Assembly (NCBI GenBank): GCA_050952225.1
Contig: JBMNKL010000001.1
Coordinates: forward strand, 825,231-889,230
DNA length: 64,000 bases
From: JBMNKL01 sp050952225
GTDB lineage: Bacteria > Bacillota > Clostridia > Acetivibrionales > DTU013
Direction of reading: 5' to 3'
Below are positions 27,416 through 36,662 of the stretch, piece by piece (position 1 is the stretch's first letter; every line of letters starts with the position of its first letter). A program made the position numbers and the translations under genes. The notes beneath the pieces are model-generated. The model was not told the DNA's origin, ran no database searches, and saw nothing but the letters and a program-made list of their open reading frames with translations.

Positions 27416-28042
27416 TTAATAGAATTCTTTCAGCACTTCCAGCGCGTTGTATTCGATTATCTTTTCTCCGTACTCATTCAGGTATCCCTCAAAAAAGTTA
27501 ACATTTGTGACTTTTGTGCCGTATTCGTTTAATAAGAGCTCGAATGATTTTGAACTGGCAGGAGCAAGCCCGCTTCTCGAAAGAGTAAGGTAGTATGTGT
27601 CCCGGCACCTGAATAATGTGCTTTCACCGTTGTAGATATTATCCAGCTTATTAGCCAGACTGCATACATCACCTATATTCCTGAACGAGTAAATCATAAG
27701 CGGGGAGTAAACCCTGCGGCCTCTTCTCTTAACGCGAAGGTCGCTTTTCTTCATCCTGCTTTTTATATATTTATGAATGGATTCAAATTCGACGTCGCCA
27801 TCAATCCTTGTGATGGTTATGACAAAGCCTTCACTCGAATCCGGGACAGGTTCTATGATCAACTGGGAATCTGACAGGCTGAAACCGAGCTCTTCCTCTG
27901 CCTGCTCCATCAAGTCCCAGAAAAATTCCTGCGCTGCAGGCGTATTGTAATTAAGTGAGTCCAAATCAATATTTTTCTCTTCGAGGTCATTGTACGTTAT
28001 TGTTACCCTTATGATATTGTCGCCTATTCTTTCTATTTTCAT
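27416..28042 (-). CDS. mecA: Adaptor protein MecA
   Basis: MecA delivers substrates to the ClpCP protease. 208 residues: an N-terminal substrate-binding domain starting MKIERIGDNIIRVTITYNDL, a charged middle segment (MKKSDLRVKRRGRR) and a C-terminal ClpC-binding domain with VCSLANKL, YYLTLSRSG and a terminal EYNALEVLKEF. ATG at 28042 with GGTGGAG is preferred over the GTG nine bases upstream. Confidence 0.88.
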   Translation of the reverse strand: MKIERIGDNIIRVTITYNDLEEKNIDLDSLNYNTPAAQEFFWDLMEQAEEELGFSLSDSQLIIEPVPDSSEGFVITITRIDGDVEFESIHKYIKSRMKKSDLRVKRRGRRVYSPLMIYSFRNIGDVCSLANKLDNIYNGESTLFRCRDTYYLTLSRSGLAPASSKSFELLLNEYGTKVTNVNFFEGYLNEYGEKIIEYNALEVLKEFY

Positions 28043-28149
28043 TATCTCCACCGTAATTTGCGCATATGCGCCTTTAGACTTTTATTACTCATTATATTAT
28101 AATGCTTTATGAAAGAAAAGAGAAGTCTTATTTGCATAATTTTATGTTT

Positions 28150-28542
28150 TTATGATTGGAGTATGTCTATTATTTTTATGGCCTTGTCCAGGTATACCTT
28201 ATGCCTGCTGTCCAGCAGGGAAGAAACAAGTTTCAATGCTTTCATTATCTCCGGGCTGCCGGGAGTGTCCCTGTGCATACTTTTCAGGTGATGCTTAAGC
28301 TCCCTGTATGCACTGCCGTACTTGTTGCCCTGGCTTATGGCATTACTAAAGCTGCCGTCTCTTGTATGCGGGAAAAAGTTCATTATAGTCTTTATAGTTT
28401 CCTGCATAAGCGATAGCTTGTCAGGGTGCACATCCGCGGCATTACCGTCTTCATTGCGGTTCTCAGGAGCATAAAGCTGCTTAAGTTTTCTCAGAGTTAT
28501 AAGCCCGTCGGTAATAGTCTCTATGCTTAGCGGTTTACTCAT
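28150..28542 (-). CDS. Hypothetical protein
   Basis: 130 residues, predicted helical and soluble, starting MSKPLSIETITDG. No family recognised. The ATG at 28542 follows GGTGGA. It is divergent from nothing and lies upstream of mecA on the same strand with a 107-base gap, so co-transcription is possible. Confidence 0.6.
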   Translation of the reverse strand: MSKPLSIETITDGLITLRKLKQLYAPENRNEDGNAADVHPDKLSLMQETIKTIMNFFPHTRDGSFSNAISQGNKYGSAYRELKHHLKSMHRDTPGSPEIMKALKLVSSLLDSRHKVYLDKAIKIIDILQS

Positions 28543-28661
28543 GATATCCACCGGTATCTTTTAATCCTCAATTCATATTATGTAAAATCCTTTACAATGT
28601 TACTGTGCTTAAGGGCTTTGTTTTACTTCCCTGCACGGCTGAGGACGAGAAAAGTGTGGAT

Positions 28662-29957
28662 TTAAAACGGGTATTCCTTATCAAGTTTTCTGTGCTTGAA
28701 TGTTTTTTTCTTTTCAGCATAATCAGCAACGATGTGGCCGTCTCCTACCAGGCTGTACTTATAAGTGACCAGGCCTTCAAGGCCTACAGGGCCCCTTGCA
28801 TGGAGCTTCCCCGTGCTGATGCCTACCTCGGCTCCAAGACCGTATCTATATCCGTCACTGAAACGTGTCGAACAGTTCCAAAAAACATTGCCGGAATCGA
28901 CCAGTGCCATGAACTTTGCGGCATGTTCCCTGTCGCCGGTGACGATGGAATCCGTGTGGCCGGAGCCATACTCATTGATGTGATCTATAGCCTCGTCTAT
29001 ACTGCCGACTATTTTGACGGACAGCCTGTAATCCAGGTATTCTTTTCTCCAATCTTCCTCGGTTGCTGCCTTGACAGGTATAAAAGAAACCGTTTCACTG
29101 CAGCCCAGGAGTTCAACATGTTTCTCGTCGGCTGCTTCTTTTAGAATCGGTAAAAATGCCGGGGCTATTTTCCTGTGGACAAGAAGGGTTTCCAGCGCAT
29201 TGCAGACAGCCACATATTGGACTTTTGAGTCAATGGCAATTTTCAGCGCCATACGAAGATCAGCATAATCATCGATATACAGGTGGCATATTCCGTCGGC
29301 ATGTCCCATGACCGGGATATTCGAGTGGTCCATTATATACCTGACAAAGTCGTTCGAACCTCTTGGGATTATTAAGTCTACGTATTCATGCTGTTTCAGG
29401 AGCTCGTCTATTTCCGCCCTTGTTTCCAGCAGCGCGCACCAGCCTGCCGGAATGCAGGAAGATTCGGACGCAGATACTATCAGGTCCGATAATATCCTGT
29501 TTGTCCGCCTGGCTTCGGAGCCTCCCTTCAAAATCACACCGTTGCCGCTTTTCAGGCAAAGCGTTGAAATCTGTACCAGGGCGTCCGGCCTGGATTCAAA
29601 TATTACGCCGATGACGCCTATCGGGCATGTGACCTTATAAAGCTCAAGGCAATCGTCCAACACGGTGCAAGACATTGTTTTTCCGACCGGATCATCGAGC
29701 TTTGCCAGGCTGTGAATCCCTTCGATAGTATCGTTTAGCTTCCGTTCATCAAATTTAAGCCTTTTCAGCAACGGTTCGGGAATGTTTTCAGCCTCGCTCC
29801 TGGTAAGGTCTTCATTGTTTGCTTCAAATATCTTGTCTTTATTGGAAAGCAACGCTTCAGCTATATTCATGAGTGCCTTGTTCTTCTTGTCACCATGTAC
29901 CATGGCTAACTTTAACGATGCCGACTTTACCCGTTTACAGGTCTCGCCGGTATTCAT
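28662..29957 (-). CDS. proA: Gamma-glutamyl phosphate reductase
   Basis: ProA reduces glutamyl-5-phosphate to glutamate-5-semialdehyde in proline synthesis. From ATG 29957 (GGGGTGA upstream) it has 431 residues. The catalytic cysteine is in YVAVCNALETLLVH; VCPIGVIGVIFESRPDA-like sequence (written here as CPIGVIGVIFESRPDA) and GVILKGGSEA mark the aldehyde dehydrogenase fold. proB lies 2.8 kb away on the other strand, with aguA between them. Confidence 0.95.
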   Translation of the reverse strand: MNTGETCKRVKSASLKLAMVHGDKKNKALMNIAEALLSNKDKIFEANNEDLTRSEAENIPEPLLKRLKFDERKLNDTIEGIHSLAKLDDPVGKTMSCTVLDDCLELYKVTCPIGVIGVIFESRPDALVQISTLCLKSGNGVILKGGSEARRTNRILSDLIVSASESSCIPAGWCALLETRAEIDELLKQHEYVDLIIPRGSNDFVRYIMDHSNIPVMGHADGICHLYIDDYADLRMALKIAIDSKVQYVAVCNALETLLVHRKIAPAFLPILKEAADEKHVELLGCSETVSFIPVKAATEEDWRKEYLDYRLSVKIVGSIDEAIDHINEYGSGHTDSIVTGDREHAAKFMALVDSGNVFWNCSTRFSDGYRYGLGAEVGISTGKLHARGPVGLEGLVTYKYSLVGDGHIVADYAEKKKTFKHRKLDKEYPF

Positions 29958-30005
29958 GAAAATCACCCCGACTTGCAATGTACTGCCTGAACTATGTATT
30001 TTCAA

Positions 30006-30034
30006 AGTATACCAGAAAGGTATGCGCAATGCAA
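30006..30034 (-). promoter_or_regulatory. Promoter of proA
   Basis: On the minus strand TTGCAT (30029-30034), 17-base spacer, TATACT (30006-30011), about 50 bases before the proA start. Confidence 0.72.
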
Positions 30035-30105
30035 TTATTTACTAGAAAAAGATACTATAGGGAAGAGTTGCAAAAGGAAGAGCGGCCATGGCACAAATAT
30101 GACAG

Positions 30106-30342
30106 CGGATAGGGCGGCTTGCAATTTGACATTTTGTGGAGGAGTGCCTGCAGGGTGTTATGTCCTGGTGAAACTTGAACGCGGAACCCTTAAAGAATAC
30201 CCGTAATACTTCGGCATGGATGCCGAAGTCGCTTGTCCTGAGCTACGGATGGCGAATGTCAAGCGCCCGTGTCGAAGTGATACGGGACATTACAGCCTGC
30301 CCATGTCGGAAACTAATGGCAAATTGCAAGCCGCCCTATCCG
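30106..30342 (+). mobile_element. 237-bp element with perfect 23-bp terminal inverted repeats and internal stem-loops
   Basis: CGGATAGGGCGGCTTGCAAT.. (30106-30128) is the exact reverse complement of 30320-30342. The interior has three consecutive stems: ACTTCGGCAT/ATGCCGAAGT (30208-30229), CGCTTG/CAAGCG (30230-30235 and 30260-30265) and CCCGT/ACGGG (30266-30270 and 30282-30286). The interior recurs on the minus strand after tuf. It could be a MITE-like non-autonomous element or a cassette for a structured RNA. No target-site duplication is evident. It fills most of the 500-base gap between proA and aguA; a further GC-rich stem (CCTGCGCC/GGCGCAGG, 30358-30378) follows. Confidence 0.7.
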
Positions 30343-30457
30343 TTGAATTATAGCGCGCCTGCGCCGTCCGTGGCGCAGGCTGTGGCTCCTGACAGGTCTT
30401 TTCATCCGATGCCTTGACCCGCATCCGCCACAAGCCGACTTATCCGCTTATCTTGTC

Positions 30458-32575
30458 TTAGTAAATGGTACGGCCCTTTTCATCGGGGATGCCGCTTTTC
30501 CTGTAAAAGTAAGTATTTATTACATCGCGCCACTCACATGCATGCGCTGCCTGTTTATTGAGCCGCTCCAGTACGCGCTCGTAACACCCGTCGGGTATAC
30601 GGTTTTTCAAGCTTTTCCATTTCTCCACCAACTCTGCTGCCCTTTCAGCGCCTTCAAAATGGGAGTCATAAATGTACTGTATCAGCGTAACACCGGATTT
30701 TAGACGGTAATTATAAGGGATGCGGTGGAAAAACAACAGGAGTTCTTCCGGACAGGTTTCAGGCGTTTCATACATTTTTGCGATCTGCGGGTGATACCTG
30801 CCGGCGAAGCCGGTACCGCTGGAAACCGACCGGTCTATGCCGATAGCATGACAATCAGCCCTGTGATAGGTACCCCAGGAGGAATATTCGTATCCGTCCA
30901 CATTAGGCCCGTAATGGCTTCCGGGATTGACCATCCATCCGATGCCAAGCGGCGATGTATAACTCTCATATATATGGTATGAATCCAGCAGCATGGTGCG
31001 GATTGTATCCATTACATGACTGTCGGAACCGAAGGTCTGCATGATCCATTCAGTGGCTATATCGGACGCGCTGAGGTCCGGGTTCCAGGCAAGCCTTCCG
31101 AAACAATAGAAATTTGCCTGTGCCAGGTCGTGCCCTGTCCAGTTAAGGTTGCTCCCGACATTGGAAACACATGCGATTCCTGAGATTCTTCCGATGTTTT
31201 TGGCATCTCTGAGAATTTTCTTTACCGTTGATCCCTCGCCGTCTTTCCATGTGTCAAATTCCAGCACGTCCTTCCACATTTGACACAGGTAGCATAGATG
31301 TATCTGTTGGCCGGTGTATTCCTGGGTTGACTGCAGTTCAAGCATAATGTTGGTTTTCCGCAAACCGCCGATGAGAGGAGACACGGGTTCCCTTACCTGG
31401 AAGTCCATGGGGCCGTTTTTGATCTGGAGAATGACATTATCCTCGAAGAGGCCGTCCAGCGGCATAAAATTATCATAGGCGGCATTAGCCCTGTCAATGC
31501 TTCGGTCTCTCCAATCCTGTCTGCAGTTGTAGACAAAGCAGCGCCAAATCACCAATCCGCCATGCGGCTTCAGGACGGATGCCAGCATGTTGGCTCCCTC
31601 GGCATGATTTCTGCCGTAAGTAAGCGGGCCGGGGCGAAATTCGGAATCAGCCTTTACAAGAAACCCTCCGAAGTCGGGAATATACGAGTATATCTCGGTT
31701 GCTTTGGCACGCCACCACTCCTGTACCTCTTTATCGGAAGGATCTGCTGTTTCCAGCCCTCCCAATTCGATAGGGCTTGAAAAATTTATGCTAAGATACG
31801 TTTTAATTCCGTAACAGCGGAATAAATCCGCAATTCTTGCGATTTTAGGCAAGTACTCCTTTGAAATAATCCTTGTTTCCAGAGCAGTGAAATTGACATT
31901 ATTAATCACAACACCGTTTAAACCGATTGATGCGGTAAGCCTGGCATAATCACGCAGCCTTGATAAGTCGGTAACAACCCTGCCGTTGCTGAAAAAAATC
32001 GACCTGCCCGCATATCCTCTTTCCACACTGCCGTCCAAATTGTCCCAGTGATTGAGCATACGAATCGGCATGGCAGGGTTTTCAATCACACGAATATTGT
32101 CTGTAAACCCGCCGCACTGCAATATCCGGGCAAGTCCGAACACACCATAAAGTATGCCTGTGCCGGATTTTCCCGCAATTACAAGATTCCGGCCGGCGCC
32201 GTTATTAACAAATTTTATCAGGTAGCCTTCATTCCCCAGCATATTTTTCTCTTCGTCAGATACCGCGTCCGAGAGAAACCGGCCAATAGACGGCTGCTTG
32301 TAATGCAATCCATTCCTGTGGGGATTGTCGGCAATTAAGTAAAGTATGACAACGCCTTTCGACATAGGGTTCGTGACCTGGCGCATTCTCTTGCCAAACA
32401 AGGACTTTACGGCGCTCTTAAGCTCCTGTTTTGCCGTTGAAAGCTGTTGATCCGACGGATCATTTATGAAAACATTCTGGAAATAGGGCAAGTAACACTT
32501 AGCCTTTTCCTGGTCAATAGCAGGATATCCAAGCCATGCAAAGTAGCCGCTGTCGTATAAACCTGAGTTTCTCAT
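30458..32575 (-). CDS. aguA: GH67 alpha-glucuronidase
   Basis: Releases (4-O-methyl)glucuronic acid from the end of xylo-oligosaccharides during glucuronoxylan breakdown. 705 residues, the usual length, without signal peptide, so intracellular. Carboxylates expected for catalysis are present: Glu312 in KADSEFRPG, Asp391 in KNGPMDFQ and Glu419 in STQEYTGQ; their spacing (79 and 28) fits known GH67 enzymes. ATG 32575 has GAGGAG upstream; a GTG four codons earlier overlaps that site. No other xylan gene is beside it, so oligosaccharide uptake must be encoded elsewhere. Confidence 0.94.
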   Translation of the reverse strand: MRNSGLYDSGYFAWLGYPAIDQEKAKCYLPYFQNVFINDPSDQQLSTAKQELKSAVKSLFGKRMRQVTNPMSKGVVILYLIADNPHRNGLHYKQPSIGRFLSDAVSDEEKNMLGNEGYLIKFVNNGAGRNLVIAGKSGTGILYGVFGLARILQCGGFTDNIRVIENPAMPIRMLNHWDNLDGSVERGYAGRSIFFSNGRVVTDLSRLRDYARLTASIGLNGVVINNVNFTALETRIISKEYLPKIARIADLFRCYGIKTYLSINFSSPIELGGLETADPSDKEVQEWWRAKATEIYSYIPDFGGFLVKADSEFRPGPLTYGRNHAEGANMLASVLKPHGGLVIWRCFVYNCRQDWRDRSIDRANAAYDNFMPLDGLFEDNVILQIKNGPMDFQVREPVSPLIGGLRKTNIMLELQSTQEYTGQQIHLCYLCQMWKDVLEFDTWKDGEGSTVKKILRDAKNIGRISGIACVSNVGSNLNWTGHDLAQANFYCFGRLAWNPDLSASDIATEWIMQTFGSDSHVMDTIRTMLLDSYHIYESYTSPLGIGWMVNPGSHYGPNVDGYEYSSWGTYHRADCHAIGIDRSVSSGTGFAGRYHPQIAKMYETPETCPEELLLFFHRIPYNYRLKSGVTLIQYIYDSHFEGAERAAELVEKWKSLKNRIPDGCYERVLERLNKQAAHACEWRDVINTYFYRKSGIPDEKGRTIY

Positions 32576-32721
32576 TAAGCTCCTCACTTGCTCTTAGTAT
32601 TAAGTTATTAAATCTCTTAACTCATTTCCTAATTATACTTATTATCAGGCCTTGTAACATGGAGCAAGAAAGATTTATTTGTAAATATCAAGGCGTATTC
32701 GGGTCAAAACCATGGAACATG

Positions 32722-32750
32722 TTGCAGTAAGGGCAAGCAGTATGTATAAT
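32722..32750 (+). promoter_or_regulatory. Promoter of proB
   Basis: TTGCAG (32722-32727), 17-base spacer, TATAAT (32745-32750), 54 bases before the proB start. Confidence 0.75.
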
Positions 32751-32804
32751 AGTTAATATGCCATCTCAATGAAAAGAGCTTATATTTACATAAGGGAGAT
32801 CAAA

Positions 32805-33626
32805 ATGGGTAGTGAGAGAAACATATTGAAGCACGCTGCGAGAATAGTGGTAAAAGTCGGTACGTCTATCCTTACTTACGAGAACGGGAATGCCAATTTT
32901 ACAAGGATAGATAAGCTTGCCCGCGTGTTATCGGACCTGTCAAACCAGGGAAAAGAAGTAATACTGGTTACTTCGGGCGCTATCGGGATAGGGACAAGCA
33001 AACTGAAACTTAAATCAAAGCCGGCCACTGTCAGGGAAAAGCAGGCCGTGGCGGCTGTAGGACAGTGCGAGCTTATGCACATATACAGCAAATTCTTTTC
33101 CGAATATGGTCATACCGTAGGCCAGATACTGCTGACGCGGGATGTGGTTGAGGAAGACCATACAAGGCAGAACGTTATCAATACCTTCGAGACATTACTG
33201 GAAAAAGAGATAATACCCATAGTTAACGAAAATGACTCGGTTTCGATCGATGAAATTGAGTACGGGGAAAAAAGGATATTTGGCGACAACGATACTCTTT
33301 CAGCAATTGTTGCCGTGCTTGTCGGAGCCGATTTGCTGATTATTCTCTCGGATATTGACGGGTTTTATGATGTAGATCCTAAAAGGGATAATTGTTCACA
33401 TAAAATTTCCGTTGTGCGGCAAATTACTCCTGAGTTGGAAGCATGCGCCGGGGGTGCCGGTTCCGAACAGGGAACAGGCGGCATGGTTACAAAATTGGCA
33501 GCCGCCAAGTATGCCTGCGGGAACGGTATCAGCGTGGTACTCGCCAGCGGCTTCGAGCCGGGAGTTATCATGGATATCATTGATGGCAGGGAAATAGGAA
33601 CGCTGTTCATGGCACAAGTAAAATAA
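32805..33626 (+). CDS. proB: Glutamate 5-kinase
   Basis: Phosphorylates glutamate, the first step of proline synthesis. 273 residues from ATG 32805 (AAGGGAG upstream). RIVVKVGTSIL, LVTSGAIGIG, NENDSVS and GTGGMVTKLAAAKYA are typical of the amino acid kinase fold. The protein ends after the kinase domain and lacks the C-terminal PUA domain of the E. coli enzyme, as in many clostridia. The gene ends 7 bases from the convergent PBP gene. Confidence 0.95.
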   Translation: MGSERNILKHAARIVVKVGTSILTYENGNANFTRIDKLARVLSDLSNQGKEVILVTSGAIGIGTSKLKLKSKPATVREKQAVAAVGQCELMHIYSKFFSEYGHTVGQILLTRDVVEEDHTRQNVINTFETLLEKEIIPIVNENDSVSIDEIEYGEKRIFGDNDTLSAIVAVLVGADLLIILSDIDGFYDVDPKRDNCSHKISVVRQITPELEACAGGAGSEQGTGGMVTKLAAAKYACGNGISVVLASGFEPGVIMDIIDGREIGTLFMAQVK

Positions 33627-33633
33627 GCAAGTC

Positions 33634-36189
33634 TTAATCTTCCGGCGGGTAGATTGTGCCCGTATCAAGATCTGTATGCGGTGATTGCGGCCAATTATCG
33701 TTATTGCCGGGTTCCTCACCGTTCAAGCCAGGCGGCCAGAATGGCAAATCGGTTGTGTCCTCGGGTTCAAGCGTTTCCAAGGGTTCTCCATGAACTGTGC
33801 AGTATTCTCCCGCGGGTAATTCGTACGCAATATCTTTCGGCGCTTTTTCATTCGGCTTAACCGGAACGTAAGGCTCCGTACGCTGGATGAATACCTTGCT
33901 TTCCACTGTGTCCGGCGGGCAATAAGGGCCTGCCAGCAAGTTGCGGTTCAATGTGTCCTGGCTTTCTGTGCATACCTGCGCCTCCACGTGAACGGTACAG
34001 AGATCGTCACTCCTGGGTTCGGTTCCTTTTATAAAATATTCGGTTTTGACAGCGCTTCCCCTTGGGTCGCGCTGACAAAGGGGCGTAGCTATTTTGCCCG
34101 AGTAAATACATATGTTTTTCTGAACGATTCCTGCCGGCTTTTCAAAATCCTTCACAGGAAGCCCCTCATGCACCTTTTTCATTACTGCCGCCCATATTTT
34201 CTGTGCCTGGTTATATTCTTCCCTTTTTAATGCAATCGGCACGCTTCCGGTATTGTCATAACCATACCATGTCGCCGCGGCATAATACGGGGTGAAACCG
34301 ACGAACCACTTGTCGATATTTTTGTCCGTAGTACCGGTTTTCCCGGCGACAGGCATACCTATTATTTTTTCAGTTATATTTCCCGCAGCCGTGCCACTGT
34401 GGGGGTAAGGAGAGGTTCTGCCTTTTGTGACTTCCTTCAACATGTCGGTCATTATAAAAGCGGTCTGCTCGCTGTACGCAATGTCGAATTCAGCAGCTCT
34501 CCTGTCTAACAGTACTTTTCCTTCGCTGTCTTTTACAAGAGTAAACGTAGTGGGTTCATAATATAAACCCTTGTGGGCAAATGGAACGTATGCGGATGCC
34601 ATTTGGAGAGGGTTCACGCCTTCGGCGAGTCCGCCCATTACCAGCGAGAGATATTTTTCATTTTCCCTGTCTATACCGACTTTTTTTAGATATTCTATGG
34701 AATTGTCCGGACCAAGTATATCCTTCCATATTCTTGCCGCAACGACGTTTACCGAGTTTTTAAGGGCGTTTCTGACGGATGTAAGGCCATCATGAGCATT
34801 GTTGTAATTGCTTGGATAGGGTTTTTCCGAGTCCTTGCCCGTCATCATGTAGACAGGGACGTCATCGATGACCGTAGCCGGTGTAATCAGCCTTAAATCA
34901 ATAGCCGGTGCATATACCGCGATCGGTTTTATGCTTGAGCCCGGCTGCCTTTTCATAAGAGAAGACGAAGCCCTGTTCAGGGTATTGCTGGCTTCTTTCT
35001 TTCCATAGCCGCCATACAGCGCCCTGACGTGGCCGTTCTGGACATCGATAATAGCCATGGCGGCCTGAGGGTGCTCCATCTGTCGCTTGGCTGTGTCATT
35101 TACAAGCGGAAAATACTCGTCATCCATGAATATGGAATCCATATCGGCCTGGATTTTCGGATCCAGGGTAGAGTAAATTTCAAGCCCGCCGCCATATATC
35201 ATATAATTGGCAACCGTAGCGGAAATATTTCTTTCCTTCATTAATGCATTTCTGACATCGATAATCAACTGGTCAACAAAATAACTCTGGACGCTGGTGA
35301 CTTTTTGGGATTGCGATTTGGGGACATATTTCAGGTCCTCCTTAATAGCCTGGTCATACTGGGATTTGGTGATTTTTCCGAGTTCCAGCATTTTACCCAG
35401 TATCACTTCCTGGCGTTTCTTGGCGTTCTGCCGGCCCGTTTCCGTAAAGGGATCGTACTTGCCGGGACTGTTGGTTATTCCTGCAAGAAGCGCACACTGG
35501 GCCAGGCTCAACTCGTTCACCGGCTTGCCGAAATACTTCTTGGAAGCGGATTGCACGCCTATACAGCTATTACCCCAATAGCCCAGGTTCACATACAGCT
35601 CCAGGATCTGCCATTTCTCATACTTCTTTTCCAGCTCAATGGCCGCATACCATTCCTGGACCTTGCGCTGCAGGGAGCGCCTTGTATTACCCGTAATGTT
35701 TTTAATAACCTGCTGTGTTATTGTGCTGCCTCCGCGGGTCTGGAATCCGCTGTCCGAAATAATGCTTTTCATAAATCCGAAACCGGCCTGGAAAATCCCC
35801 TGGATGTCGATGCCCGGATGTGATTCAAACCGTTCATCTTCTATCGAAATAATGGCGTCCTTGAGATATTTGGGCACGTCCTTGTCGGCAACCCATTCGC
35901 TGTCCATATTGTCCTTGCCGGTGAGTTTTTGTATGATATTGCCCTTCGAGTCATATATGATTGTAGTTTTGTTGGAAGTTTTCAACATAAGCTGTTCGTC
36001 AGTAATCGGTTCGGCTGTTTTTATATATGCGTATATAGCGCCTCCCACGATGCCGCCGACAGCGAAAACTAATGCCATAATAAATACAACCAGGAACTTA
36101 GCCAGGGTTAGTATAAACTTGCTTAATGAAAGAGTCTTTTTCGGTTTTTTTAACGCTCCACCGGGAGCGGACGTCTTACCGGGTTTCAT
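33634..36189 (-). CDS. Bifunctional penicillin-binding protein 1A
   Basis: A class A PBP, polymerising glycan strands and cross-linking peptides outside the membrane. 851 residues: cytoplasmic basic N-terminus, one membrane helix (about 25-57), glycosyltransferase domain with IEDERFESHPGID and GGSTITQQVIKN, and transpeptidase domain with the SxxK motif in PGSSIKP, SVN in LKNSVNVVAAR, and KTGTT. A long Pro/Glu/Asp-rich tail follows. The gene is alone on its transcript and convergent with proB. Confidence 0.94.
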   Translation of the reverse strand: MKPGKTSAPGGALKKPKKTLSLSKFILTLAKFLVVFIMALVFAVGGIVGGAIYAYIKTAEPITDEQLMLKTSNKTTIIYDSKGNIIQKLTGKDNMDSEWVADKDVPKYLKDAIISIEDERFESHPGIDIQGIFQAGFGFMKSIISDSGFQTRGGSTITQQVIKNITGNTRRSLQRKVQEWYAAIELEKKYEKWQILELYVNLGYWGNSCIGVQSASKKYFGKPVNELSLAQCALLAGITNSPGKYDPFTETGRQNAKKRQEVILGKMLELGKITKSQYDQAIKEDLKYVPKSQSQKVTSVQSYFVDQLIIDVRNALMKERNISATVANYMIYGGGLEIYSTLDPKIQADMDSIFMDDEYFPLVNDTAKRQMEHPQAAMAIIDVQNGHVRALYGGYGKKEASNTLNRASSSLMKRQPGSSIKPIAVYAPAIDLRLITPATVIDDVPVYMMTGKDSEKPYPSNYNNAHDGLTSVRNALKNSVNVVAARIWKDILGPDNSIEYLKKVGIDRENEKYLSLVMGGLAEGVNPLQMASAYVPFAHKGLYYEPTTFTLVKDSEGKVLLDRRAAEFDIAYSEQTAFIMTDMLKEVTKGRTSPYPHSGTAAGNITEKIIGMPVAGKTGTTDKNIDKWFVGFTPYYAAATWYGYDNTGSVPIALKREEYNQAQKIWAAVMKKVHEGLPVKDFEKPAGIVQKNICIYSGKIATPLCQRDPRGSAVKTEYFIKGTEPRSDDLCTVHVEAQVCTESQDTLNRNLLAGPYCPPDTVESKVFIQRTEPYVPVKPNEKAPKDIAYELPAGEYCTVHGEPLETLEPEDTTDLPFWPPGLNGEEPGNNDNWPQSPHTDLDTGTIYPPED

Positions 36190-36380
36190 TTATGTCCTCC
36201 TTGTCCGTTGGCATATATTTCCCGCATGTCGGAAAAAATCCGAACTGCAACAGCTATTTTTCATAATAAATTTTGACTTATAACCACATGGTTTTGTTCC
36301 TTCTTTCCAAATCCGCAAGGATTCACAACACGCAGGATAAACGTCAAGCAGGCATAAGCGTAATTTTTGCAATGCACTAT

Positions 36381-36409
36381 ATTATAGCATAATTATATTG
36401 CATCTGCAA
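36381..36409 (-). promoter_or_regulatory. Promoter of the PBP1A gene
   Basis: On the minus strand TTGCAG (36404-36409), 17-base spacer, TATAAT (36381-36386), giving a leader of about 185 bases. Confidence 0.72.
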
Positions 36410-36445
36410 AAGCCCGGATATTTATTTTCACGGCGTATTGTAACC

Positions 36446-36481
36446 AAAAAAAACCCCGGTGCATATTATATTGCACGGGGG
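36446..36481 (-). terminator. Terminator of the M23 peptidase-bactofilin transcript
   Basis: On the minus strand a GC-rich stem (CCCCGTGCA / TGCACCGGGG, one bulge) at 36454-36481 followed by eight T (36446-36453). Confidence 0.8.
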
Positions 36482-36488
36482 TGTTCCG

Positions 36489-36647
36489 ATGTTCAAAAGC
36501 AGCCTGTTATATCGGCGGTGGTGGTACATAAAAAAACGGAATATTAAAAGAATCCGCATGTTGCTCCGCCTGTCCATGGCTGCTTGCCTGACATACCTTG
36601 CTGTAGTATTAATGAATCTTGATATCATGAAGCTGCTTGGATTTTAA
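36489..36647 (+). CDS. Possible small membrane protein
   Basis: 52 residues, very basic N-terminus then one hydrophobic helix (RLSMAACLTYLAVVLM). The only ribosome-binding candidate (GGGGGTG) is inside the terminator stem of the opposite strand, and no good promoter is seen. It may be real and antisense to the bactofilin transcript's 3' end, or an accident of sequence. No family recognised. Confidence 0.3.
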   Translation: MFKSSLLYRRWWYIKKRNIKRIRMLLRLSMAACLTYLAVVLMNLDIMKLLGF

Positions 36648-36662
36648 GCGCAGGCAGGTCTA

